Shown here piece by piece: positions 9,336-16,874 of a stretch of DNA of 36,633 nucleotides. This DNA is from Pseudomonadota bacterium (GTDB lineage: Bacteria; Pseudomonadota; Alphaproteobacteria; Sphingomonadales; Sphingomonadaceae). The translations under genes were made by a program, and so were the position numbers. The first letter of the stretch is position 1. Each line of letters starts with the position of its first letter. A model generated the notes under the pieces. The model was not told the origin of the DNA and did not search any database. It saw only the letters and a list, made by a program, of their open reading frames with translations. Where the stretch lies: the NCBI GenBank assembly GCA_023423775.1, contig JAFAEZ010000077.1:1-36633 (forward strand), written 5' to 3'.

Positions 9336-9971
9336 TCAAGCGAAACGCGGGCGCTCGAGCAGAGTGTCGAGCCAGCGGGTGACCATGAGCGAGGCCTGAT
9401 CGGCCAAGAAAGTCGATGGATCGAGCGAAAGCTCGAGCCACAGACCGTCGACCAGAGCCGTCAGCGCGATGGCGACCGGTCCCGCCTCGGCCGCCGAAAG
9501 GCCGTAGTCGGCAAGCAGCCCTTCGAGCTGGCGACGATAGTCGCCATAGGTCTCGCTGTGGATCGCTGCGACCGCGTCGTCGGTCTTCACCAGGCTCCAG
9601 AAAGCGAGCCACGTCGCCAGCAAGCGCGGGTCCGCGATCGGCGGGCGGAACGAGGCGGTGACGAACGCCACCAGCCGCGCATGGGGGTCGTCGCCGGCCT
9701 GCGCGGCGGCAGCATCAAGCGTGGCGGAGACGCGGGCCACCACGTCGCGGTACGTCTCCGCAATCAGCGCATCGATGCCGTCGAAATAGTGGCGGAGCAG
9801 CCCTGGCGACACGCCCGCTTTGTCGCAGATCGCCCGCACCGATGTGCCCGATGCGCCGCGCTCCGCAAGGCAAGCGGCAGTCGCATCGATGAGCGATTGC
9901 CGCCGGATATCGGCCGGTTCGCGGGAAACCACTCTGTTCATTCGTCTTTGCTGCCCCGGAACGAACGACAT
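9336..9971 (-). CDS. TetR family transcriptional regulator (BetI-like)
   Basis: An N-terminal TetR helix-turn-helix is clear: IRRQSLIDATAACLAERGASGTSVRAICDKAGVSPGLLRHYFDGIDALIAETYRDVV, then an all-helical ligand domain; total about 211 residues. The phrase IRRQSLIDAT and the overall pattern resemble BetI, the choline-responsive regulator, but this is only family resemblance. Starts are GTG 9977, ATG 9971 (chosen, after a GGGGGTGG stretch) or ATG 9941. It is divergent from the Rieske oxygenase gene, and a perfect inverted repeat TTATAC-N4-GTATAA sits between them. A near copy precedes the TonB-dependent receptor, so I infer that it controls both sides of this catabolic island. Confidence 0.88.
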   Translation of the reverse strand: MSFVPGQQRRMNRVVSREPADIRRQSLIDATAACLAERGASGTSVRAICDKAGVSPGLLRHYFDGIDALIAETYRDVVARVSATLDAAAAQAGDDPHARLVAFVTASFRPPIADPRLLATWLAFWSLVKTDDAVAAIHSETYGDYRRQLEGLLADYGLSAAEAGPVAIALTALVDGLWLELSLDPSTFLADQASLMVTRWLDTLLERPRFA

Positions 9972-9990
9972 TGCCACCCCCGCACAACTA

Positions 9991-10006
9991 TTATACGATT
10001 GTATAA
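9991..10006. promoter_or_regulatory. Palindromic operator between TetR and Rieske genes
   Basis: TTATAC-GATT-GTATAA is a perfect 6+6 inverted repeat in the divergent gap. A possible promoter for the Rieske gene, TTGCCA (9971-9976) and TACGAT (9994-9999) 17 bases apart, has its -10 inside the palindrome, so a bound regulator would block it and also shut its own gene. A closely related site, TTGTAC-AAGC-GTATCA, is found at 16828-16843. Confidence 0.65.
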
Positions 10007-10024
10007 CAGCTTTGGAGTGCAGCC

Positions 10025-11215
10025 ATGTCCGAGTCCCCGTTCCGTGCCCATGGCAGCAATATCGACCCGCACGAAGGCTGGAGCCTGCCTGCGTGGATCT
10101 ATCGCGATCCTGAATTCCATCGCGTCGAGATGGAGCGGGTGATGAAACCGAGTTGGCAGGTGGTCTGCCATTTGAACGACGTCCCGAAAAGCGGCGACTG
10201 GCACACGCTCGAGTTCCTCGGCGAGAGCATCATCGTCGTCCGGGGCAAGGACGAGATCGTCCGCGCCTTCACCAATGTCTGCCGCCACCGCGGATCGCGG
10301 ATCGTCGACGGCTCCTCCGGCTGCGCCAAGAAGCTGGTCTGCCCCTATCATGCCTGGACCTACGAGCTGGACGGCCGCCTCGCAGGCGTCCCCGGCAAGA
10401 GCGACTATCCGGATTTCGACATGGCCGACCACGGCCTCGCCCCGGTGGAGATGGAGGTGTGGCGCGGCTTCATCTTCGTCCGGCTGAAGAGCGGCGGGCC
10501 GGCCGTAGCGGAGATGATGGCGCCCTATGAGGAGCGCATCGCCCCCTATCGCTTCGAAGAGATGCAGGCGCTTGGCCGCGTGACGATGCGGCCGCGCCCG
10601 GTCAACTGGAAGAACGTCGCCGACAATTATTCGGACGGGCTTCACATCCCGATTGCCCATCCCGGTCTCACCCGCTTGTTCGGCCGGGGCTACGGCGTCG
10701 AGGCCGAGGAAAATGTCGACCGCATGTGGGGCGCGTTGGTCGATCGCCCCTCGGCCAATCTCTCGGAGCGGGCCTATCAGAAGTTGCTGCCGCCCGTCCC
10801 GCACCTGCCCGAAGAGGCCCAGCGCCTGTGGCTCTATTTCAAGCTCTGGCCGAACGTCGCCTTCGACATCTATCCGGACCAGGTCGATTTCATGCAGTTC
10901 CTGCCGATCTCGCCGACCGAGACCATGATCCGCGAGATCAGCTACGCGCTGTCCGACGATCGCCGCGAGATGAAGGCGGCGCGCTACCTGAACTGGCGGA
11001 TCAATCGCCAGGTCAACGCGGAGGACAGCGTCCTGATCGCCCGCGTCCAGGCCGGCATGAACTCGGAAAGCTTCACGGTCGGACCGCTCAGCGACCAGGA
11101 GGTGTGCCTGAAGAGCTTCTGCCGGAAGCTGCGCGGCCTGATCCCCGAATCCCGCCTCCACCACCCCCCTGCTCCCGGCTGGAGCACGCGCCCCGCAATG
11201 AGCTCCGTGACCTAA
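10025..11215 (+). CDS. Rieske non-heme iron oxygenase, alpha subunit
   Basis: A 396-residue oxygenase. The Rieske [2Fe-2S] ligands are Cys86-x-His88 (NVCRHRGSR) and Cys106-x2-His109 (CPYHAWTY). The catalytic domain holds the mononuclear iron with His207 and His212 in DGLHIPIAHPGL, and probably Asp334 in NAEDSVLIARVQAG; Asp204 aligns with the aspartate that bridges the two centres between subunits. The layout is that of the group including glycine-betaine, carnitine and aromatic-ring oxygenases, so hydroxylation or demethylation of a small molecule is expected, but the substrate is not determined. GGAG precedes the ATG. No ferredoxin or reductase partner lies nearby. The last ~20 residues (HHPPAPGWSTRPAMSSVT) look unlike the fold and end at the edge of a repeat element. 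Confidence 0.92.
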   Translation: MSESPFRAHGSNIDPHEGWSLPAWIYRDPEFHRVEMERVMKPSWQVVCHLNDVPKSGDWHTLEFLGESIIVVRGKDEIVRAFTNVCRHRGSRIVDGSSGCAKKLVCPYHAWTYELDGRLAGVPGKSDYPDFDMADHGLAPVEMEVWRGFIFVRLKSGGPAVAEMMAPYEERIAPYRFEEMQALGRVTMRPRPVNWKNVADNYSDGLHIPIAHPGLTRLFGRGYGVEAEENVDRMWGALVDRPSANLSERAYQKLLPPVPHLPEEAQRLWLYFKLWPNVAFDIYPDQVDFMQFLPISPTETMIREISYALSDDRREMKAARYLNWRINRQVNAEDSVLIARVQAGMNSESFTVGPLSDQEVCLKSFCRKLRGLIPESRLHHPPAPGWSTRPAMSSVT

Positions 11216-11300
11216 CCGTCCCCACGCACAGGCGGGGATGCCGCTTCCTTTGGCAGCGGCGGGCAAGAAGCGGGCTTTCCGCTTTCGCGGGAATGACGAG
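11216..11300. repeat. REP-like palindromic extragenic element between Rieske and FAD genes
   Basis: The 93-base gap is filled with short stem-loops: CCCC/GGGG around 11221-11238, GCCGCT/AGCGGC around 11240-11261, AGCGG/CCGCT and CCGC/GCGG within 11270-11290, ending CGCGGGAATGACG. Read on the minus strand it gives the familiar chain VIPAKAESP...RHPRLCVG seen in translated dispersed repeats of many Proteobacteria. It lies inside a probable operon and supplies the region just before the ribosome site of the next gene. Confidence 0.6.
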
Positions 11301-11308
11301 GAACAAGA

Positions 11309-12907
11309 ATGACCAGGAAGTACGACGCGATCATCATCGGCGCGGGCCATAACGGCCTCGTCTGCGCCTTCTATCTCGCCCGCGCGGGGCTCAAGGTCCG
11401 CATCGTCGAGCGGCGCGGGGTCGTCGGCGGCGCGGCGGTCACCGAGGAATTCCACCCCGGCTTTCGCAATTCGGTCGCGAGCTACACGGTCAGCCTGCTG
11501 CAGCCCAAGGTCATCCGAGACATGAAGCTCGTCGACCAAGGCTACAAGGTCATCGAGCGGCCGATCTCCAACTTCCTGCCGCAGGAGGATGGCGGCTATC
11601 TGAAGCTCGGCGGCGGTCTGGAGCGGACCCAGGCCGAGTTCCGCCGCTTCTCCGCGCGCGACGCGGAGGCGCTGCCGGCTTATTACGACGCGCTCGAGAA
11701 TGTCGCCGAGGTTCTGCGCGACCTTGCCCTGCAGAGCCCGCCCAATATCGGCGACGGCCTCAAGACCCTGATCGACGGCGCGCGCCAGGGGCGGCGCCTC
11801 GCGAAAATGCCGCTCGAGCAGCAGCGCGACGTGCTCGACCTGTTCGTGAAAAGCGCGCGCACCTTCCTCGACAGCTGGTTCGAAAGCGAGGCGGTGAAGG
11901 CCGCGTTCGGCTTCGACGCCGTGGTCGGCAATTATGCCAGCCCAGACACGCCCGGATCGGCCTATGTCCTCCTCCACCACGTCTTCGGCGAAGTGAACGG
12001 CAAGAAGGGCGCGTGGGGCCACAGCGTCGGCGGCATGGGCGCGATCACTCAGGCAATGGCGCGGGTATGTGAGGCCGCCGGCGTCGAGATCAGCCTCGAC
12101 GCGCCGGTTTCCCGCGTGCTGGTCGACGGCGGCAAGGCGGCGGGCGTCCGGCTGGAGAGCGGCGAGGAGATCGTTTCCGACACCGTGATCGCCAATGTCG
12201 GCCCCAAATTGCTCTACGAGCGGATGATGGACCCGGCCGATCTCGGCCCCGACTTCACCCGCCGGATCAAGGCGTTCAAGGCGGGATCGGGCACCTTCCG
12301 GATGAACGTCGCTCTGTCGGAACTGCCGCGCTTCAGCGCGCTTCCCGAGCCTGGCGAGCACCACCAGTCCGGCATCATCATCGCGCCGACCCTCGATTAT
12401 ATGGACGAGGCTTTCGTCGACGCGAAGCGGCACGGCTGGTCGAAGAAGCCGATCGTCGAGATGCTGATCCCGTCGACGATCGACGACAGTCTCGCCCCGC
12501 CGGGCCAGCATGTCGCCAGCCTGTTCTGCCAGCAATTCGATCCCGAACTGGACTGGGACACGCACCGCGACGCGGCGGCCGACACGATCCTCGACACGGT
12601 CGAGGCCCATGCGCCGGGCTTCAAGGCGTCGGTGCTCGGCCGCATGATCCTTTCGCCGCTCGACCTCGAGCGCAAGTTCGGCCTCGTCGGGGGCGACATC
12701 ATGCACGGCAACATGACGCTCGACCAGCTCTGGTCGGCGCGGCCCGTGCTCGGCCACGGCGCGTATCGCGGGCCGGTGAAGGGCCTCTACATGTGCGGTG
12801 CCGGCACCCATCCCGGCGGCGGCGTCACCGGTGCGCCCGGCCACAATGCCGCGCGCGAGATCCTAGCCGACCGCAGCTTCCTCGGCCGGCTGGTCCGTCG
12901 CGGGTGA
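11309..12907 (+). CDS. FAD-dependent oxidoreductase of the phytoene dehydrogenase / PYROXD2-like family
   Basis: A 532-residue flavoprotein. The dinucleotide-binding GxGxxG motif is IIIGAGHNGLVCAFYLA (Gly11, Gly13, Gly16) followed by the acidic strand end VRIVERR. The C terminus has GLYMCGAGTHPGGGVTGAPGHNAAREIL, the FAD-binding end typical of CrtI-like amine oxidase-fold enzymes. No membrane segment or carotenoid genes are present, so a carotenoid role is unlikely; oxidation of a small substrate or product of the Rieske enzyme is more probable. GAGGAA precedes the ATG. It probably shares a transcript with the Rieske gene across the repeat element. Its last 45 bases overlap the end of the convergent permease gene. 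Confidence 0.9.
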   Translation: MTRKYDAIIIGAGHNGLVCAFYLARAGLKVRIVERRGVVGGAAVTEEFHPGFRNSVASYTVSLLQPKVIRDMKLVDQGYKVIERPISNFLPQEDGGYLKLGGGLERTQAEFRRFSARDAEALPAYYDALENVAEVLRDLALQSPPNIGDGLKTLIDGARQGRRLAKMPLEQQRDVLDLFVKSARTFLDSWFESEAVKAAFGFDAVVGNYASPDTPGSAYVLLHHVFGEVNGKKGAWGHSVGGMGAITQAMARVCEAAGVEISLDAPVSRVLVDGGKAAGVRLESGEEIVSDTVIANVGPKLLYERMMDPADLGPDFTRRIKAFKAGSGTFRMNVALSELPRFSALPEPGEHHQSGIIIAPTLDYMDEAFVDAKRHGWSKKPIVEMLIPSTIDDSLAPPGQHVASLFCQQFDPELDWDTHRDAAADTILDTVEAHAPGFKASVLGRMILSPLDLERKFGLVGGDIMHGNMTLDQLWSARPVLGHGAYRGPVKGLYMCGAGTHPGGGVTGAPGHNAAREILADRSFLGRLVRRG

Positions 12908-14215
12908 GCGGCGTGTGAAATAATAGATCGGCACGCCGATCGCGAGCAGCACGAACCACCAGCCCACCGCCTCCAGTCCCGCACCCCAGATCGCCCACAA
13001 GGCGTAGATCGCCCCGAGAAGCGCGATCAGCGGCAGGATCGAGGCCGCCTTCATCCGCCCGGTTGCGCGCAACCGCAGCGCCGCCAGCGACACGAACAGA
13101 TAGGGGACCAAAGAGGCGGTGGTGGCGAGCAGGATGATGAACTTGAACAGGTCCGCCATCGAGCGGGTGTAGTTGATCAGCAGCACGATAGTCAGCAAGG
13201 CGCCGGAGACGAGATGAGCGCGCACCGGCGTCCCGCGCCGCGACGTCTTGGCCAGCCAGCGCGGGAAGACGCCGCCTTCCGCCATCGCCCAAGGCATCTC
13301 GCCCTGGAGCAGGATCCAGCCGTTGAGCGCGCCGAACGCGCTGATCGCGGCGAACAGGGCGATCGCGGTGCCCGCGCCCGCGCCCCAGTGGGCCGAAATG
13401 AAGTCGGCGAGAGGGGCGCCGGAGACCGACGCCACGGCGGGCGGCAGCAGCAATGCCACCGACGAGCAGACGAACAGATAGATGAGCCCCGTAAGCGCGG
13501 TCCCGACCAGCGTGGCGCGGCCGATCGTGCGGCCGGGATCCTCGACCTTCTCGGCCGGCACGGTCGCCGATTCGAGACCGAGGAATGCCCATAAGGTCAG
13601 CGCCGCGGCGGCGGAGATGCCGGTTGCCCCGGTCAGGCTGACATCCTCGGCGCGCAGCGGCGGGAGCGAGGCTCCGCCATCCCCGGCGATGACGAAGACG
13701 GCCAGCACCAGCACCGCGGCCAGCGGCAGGAATTTGAGGATGGTGGTGACGAGCTGGACCCGCCCGGCCGCCTGCGCGCCGTAGCAGTTGATCGCGATCA
13801 GCAGCCACACCATCGCGCACGTGAGAGCCACCGAGTGGGTCCCGATGCCTGGCACCAATGTGCTGAGCGGCGCGATTACGCCGGTCGCGATGGCGACGTT
13901 GCCGACCCACAGCGAGATCCAGTAGCTCCACGCCACCAGGAAGCCGGTCAGCGGCCCGAACGCCTCGCGCGAATAGACATAGGGGCCGCCCGCGCGCGGG
14001 AAGGATCGCGACAGATTGGCGAAGACATAGGCAAGGCAGAGGGCGCCGCCGATCGTCACAAGCCAGCCGAACACGCCGTTCCAGCCGAACGCCGCCAAGC
14101 TTGCCGGCAGCAGGAACACGCCCGAGCCGATCATGTTGCCGACGCACAGCGCCAGGCACATCCAGAAGCCGAGCACGCGGCGGGACGGCCCCGCCCCGCC
14201 CTCGCCTTGGTTCAC
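12863..14215 (-). CDS. APC superfamily amino acid/polyamine permease
   Basis: An inner-membrane transporter of about 450 residues with around 12 hydrophobic segments. The N-terminal signature GFWMCLALCVGNMIGSGVFLLP carries the substrate-loop glycines (GNMIGSGV) of the amino acid-polyamine-organocation family, and RSFPRAGGPYVYSREAFGP follows, as in PotE/YjeH-type members. The start is uncertain: GTG 14215 lies 4 bases after the receptor stop, while ATG 14269 would overlap the receptor gene by 50 bases; neither has a strong ribosome site. It follows the TonB-dependent receptor on the same strand and is probably co-transcribed, forming an outer plus inner membrane uptake route. Its 3' end overlaps the convergent FAD gene by 45 bases. 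Confidence 0.9.
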   Translation of the reverse strand: MNQGEGGAGPSRRVLGFWMCLALCVGNMIGSGVFLLPASLAAFGWNGVFGWLVTIGGALCLAYVFANLSRSFPRAGGPYVYSREAFGPLTGFLVAWSYWISLWVGNVAIATGVIAPLSTLVPGIGTHSVALTCAMVWLLIAINCYGAQAAGRVQLVTTILKFLPLAAVLVLAVFVIAGDGGASLPPLRAEDVSLTGATGISAAAALTLWAFLGLESATVPAEKVEDPGRTIGRATLVGTALTGLIYLFVCSSVALLLPPAVASVSGAPLADFISAHWGAGAGTAIALFAAISAFGALNGWILLQGEMPWAMAEGGVFPRWLAKTSRRGTPVRAHLVSGALLTIVLLINYTRSMADLFKFIILLATTASLVPYLFVSLAALRLRATGRMKAASILPLIALLGAIYALWAIWGAGLEAVGWWFVLLAIGVPIYYFTRRSPATDQPAEEAAVG

Positions 14216-14219
14216 ACGA

Positions 14220-16760
14220 TCAGAACTTTGTGCCGACTTTGAGTCCGATCGTGCGGGGTTGGGTGACATAGGTGTAAATCTTCGGTCCGATGGCGGTGAC
14301 GCCGTCCGGGTCGCCACACACGGTCTCGACGCACTGGATGCCATTGCCCACGGCGCCGTTCACGTCAAACAGGTTCCGCACGAACAGCGTGGCGGTCCAG
14401 ACGTTGTTCGTGATGCCCGCGCTCATGTCGACCGTATTGTAGGATTTGAGGTCGCCGATGATCGCGCGCTCGAGCAGGCGAAGGTCGCTGAGGCGCCGAC
14501 CCTCGTGGACGAGGCCGCCCTGGACATGGCCCTGGAGGCCGCCGCTGCCCACCGGAAATTCGTAGCGCGCCAGGATATTGGCCTTGAACTTCGACGTCGT
14601 TGGCAGCCGCGTGCCGGCCGGTGCGAGAAGCTCGTTCTCCTCGTCGGTAAAGACGGCGGGATCGGGATCGATGTCGATCACGCCGTTGCCGTCGAGGTCG
14701 GCATTCTGCGTGCAATCGAACTGCTTGTTGGCGATCTTGCAGAAATCCTCGGTGATCTTGGCGTCGTTATAGGCCGCGCCGGCGCTGATGCTGAGGCCCC
14801 GCGCGGGCCGGATATAGAGGTCGAACTCGGCGCCGCGGATGCGCGCATTGCCCGCATTGCGCACCTCCGAAAGGCCGTTCTCGCCGAGGAACGACAATTG
14901 GATGTCGGTCCAGTCGAGCTGATAGACGGCGGCGTTGAGCCGGATGCGATTGTCCCACCAGCTCGTTTTCATGCCGATTTCGTAATTGTCGATGAAATCG
15001 GCGCCGTAGGGCGGCAGTGTGCCGCGCCGGTTGATGCCGCCGGGACGGAAGCCGCGCGAAACGGTGCCGTAGACGAGCGCGTCGTCGGTGACCTTGTAGG
15101 TGAGGTTGATGCGGTGGATGAAATCCGTGTCCGACGTCGTCTTGTCGAGGTTGGTGCAAGGTGAGCCGGCCACTTGCGGCGGGAGGAAATTCCCGCTCGC
15201 ATCGCGGAAACAGGCGGCGACGCCGGTGCGGCTGCTGAAGCCGTCGCTATAGCCGAAGAAGCCGACCAGCGAGTTCTTATATTTGTAGACGCGCGCGCCG
15301 AGGGTGAGACTGAGCTTGCTCGTCATGTCCGCCGTGATCTCGCCGAACAGAGCATAATCGCGATCGACGCGGATCTGCTTGGTCAGCCAGATATTACTCT
15401 CGGTGCCCGGCACCGTGATCGCGTCGGCAATATTGTCGATGATGTAGTTTTGTTCGATATTGTGCTTCTGACGCTGGTAGAACAGTCCGGTGATCAATCG
15501 CACCGGCAGGTCCGACGGCGACGAGAAGCGCAGTTCGTGACTCTGCTTGGTATAGCGGTCCGCGAACTGGATATATTGGTTCGGGTTCACCAGGTCGCCG
15601 GCATTGTCGTAGAAATAAGCGCCGTAGCCGGATAATGCGTCGTAGAAATAGGCATAGTCGACATAATCGGTGTCGCCGTCGACCTTGCGATTGAGATAGG
15701 CGCCGGCATAGGTCATGTCGAAGCTGCCGATCTTGCCCTCGATGGTCAGCGCGCCCTGGACCCAGCGGTCGTTCGAGCGTTCCGGATTGAACTGCTGGAC
15801 CTGGAGCTTGTCGAGGCCGGATTCCTGCGCAAAGGAACCGTGGCTGACCTGCTTCTGGCCCATGATCTGAGGCAGGATCGTCCAATTGTCGTCGAGGTCG
15901 ATCTTCAGCGCGGCGCGGCCGCCATAAGTCTCGACGTCGTTATAGTCGTCCTCGACCAAGGCAGCGTTGGTGAAGGTCGCCGCAGCCGTCCCCTGCTCGG
16001 CTTCCAGGCTCGGGAAGACCAATGTGCCGGGGATGTTGTCGATATAGCCGGCATCTTTCTTGTACCAGCCGACGACGCGCGCCGCGACGTTGCTGGAGAT
16101 CGGCACGTTGACGAACGCCTCGCCAATATAGCCGATATCGCCGTGCGCGACCGAGTTCACCTCGGCATTGGCCTCGCCGTAGAAGCCGCTCGTGTCGGGT
16201 TTGTTGGTGATGATGCGGATCGTGCCGGCCTGGCTCGAGGCGCCGTAGAGCGTGCCCTGCGGTCCGGCCAGCGCCTCGACCCGGGCGATGTCGAACACGT
16301 GGATGTCGAGCGCGCCGGTAATGGTCGTGAGCGGCTGCTCGTCGAGATAGGTGCCGACGCTGGGAAGCGAGGTCGAATGGTTCGCATTCTCGCCGCTGGC
16401 GACGCCGCGGAAATAGACGTTGGAGAAGCCCGGGCCCGCGGTCTGATAGGAGACGCTCGGCACGTAGCGGGCGTAATCGTCGAAATCGGTGACCTGCAGC
16501 TCGTCGAGCCGCTCTGTGCCGATTGCGGTGATCGCGATCGGCACGTCCTGCAGGCTCTCCTCGCGCTTCTGCGCGGTGACGATGATGTCGCTATCGGTAT
16601 TTTCGGTGCGGGCCGGGCCGGCATCGGCCTGGTTGCCAGCGCCGGGCGCCTGCCCCTGCGCGAACGCCGTTCCGGTGGTGCACAAGATGGTGGAGGCGAA
16701 CAGCGCCAGCCCCAAGGCGCGCAACGTGTTTCGACCAGATTCGACAGACGACATCCGCAT
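14220..16760 (-). CDS. TonB-dependent outer membrane receptor
   Basis: An 846-residue ligand-gated channel. Residues 1 to ~35 are a signal peptide ending AFAQ. The plug begins at the TonB-box-like SDIIVTAQKREESLQDVPIAITA (about 57-79), continues through YFRGV and ARVEALAGPQGTLYGASSQAGTIRIIT (~160-186), and the barrel ends RTIGLKVGTKF with the terminal phenylalanine used by the BAM machinery. An Asp-rich loop, LDGNGVIDIDPDPAVF, may bind metal. Starts at ATG 16760 or 16754; GGGGGAGGTGC upstream fits the second slightly better. The receptor resembles the large sphingomonad class used for plant or aromatic compounds rather than classical siderophore receptors; the ligand is unknown. The 114-base gap upstream holds a probable TetR site. 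Confidence 0.93.
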   Translation of the reverse strand: MRMSSVESGRNTLRALGLALFASTILCTTGTAFAQGQAPGAGNQADAGPARTENTDSDIIVTAQKREESLQDVPIAITAIGTERLDELQVTDFDDYARYVPSVSYQTAGPGFSNVYFRGVASGENANHSTSLPSVGTYLDEQPLTTITGALDIHVFDIARVEALAGPQGTLYGASSQAGTIRIITNKPDTSGFYGEANAEVNSVAHGDIGYIGEAFVNVPISSNVAARVVGWYKKDAGYIDNIPGTLVFPSLEAEQGTAAATFTNAALVEDDYNDVETYGGRAALKIDLDDNWTILPQIMGQKQVSHGSFAQESGLDKLQVQQFNPERSNDRWVQGALTIEGKIGSFDMTYAGAYLNRKVDGDTDYVDYAYFYDALSGYGAYFYDNAGDLVNPNQYIQFADRYTKQSHELRFSSPSDLPVRLITGLFYQRQKHNIEQNYIIDNIADAITVPGTESNIWLTKQIRVDRDYALFGEITADMTSKLSLTLGARVYKYKNSLVGFFGYSDGFSSRTGVAACFRDASGNFLPPQVAGSPCTNLDKTTSDTDFIHRINLTYKVTDDALVYGTVSRGFRPGGINRRGTLPPYGADFIDNYEIGMKTSWWDNRIRLNAAVYQLDWTDIQLSFLGENGLSEVRNAGNARIRGAEFDLYIRPARGLSISAGAAYNDAKITEDFCKIANKQFDCTQNADLDGNGVIDIDPDPAVFTDEENELLAPAGTRLPTTSKFKANILARYEFPVGSGGLQGHVQGGLVHEGRRLSDLRLLERAIIGDLKSYNTVDMSAGITNNVWTATLFVRNLFDVNGAVGNGIQCVETVCGDPDGVTAIGPKIYTYVTQPRTIGLKVGTKF

Positions 16761-16826
16761 GCACCTCCCCCTCAGGAAAGCCTGGAGAGTCGAGACTGTG
16801 CCGGTTTCGAAACGACGTCAAATGCT

Positions 16827-16843
16827 ATTGTACAAGCGTATCA
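16827..16843 (-). promoter_or_regulatory. Second TetR-type operator overlapping the -10 of the TonB receptor gene
   Basis: TTGTAC-AAGC-GTATCA (16828-16843) shares the arms and 4-base spacer of the perfect palindrome TTATAC-GATT-GTATAA at 9991-10006; 11 of the 12 arm positions are the same or a transition except one A/C change. On the minus strand TACAAT (16832-16827) makes a good -10 for the receptor gene, about 70 bases before its start, and lies within the site; no convincing -35 was found. Binding by the island's TetR regulator is inferred. Confidence 0.55.
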
Positions 16844-16874
16844 GTGACGGCCGGTTTGACGATTGGACTGTTGT

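Noticed and set aside
9938..12844. A 968-codon minus-strand open frame across the Rieske and FAD genes
   Set aside because: The plus strand carries complete iron-ligand and FAD motifs, while this frame has none and reads through the repeat element as the typical translated-repeat sequence.
11309..12907. Carotenoid desaturase function for the FAD protein
   Set aside because: It has the CrtI-like fold, but no carotenoid genes are nearby and the operon context is Rieske oxygenase, TetR and uptake genes.
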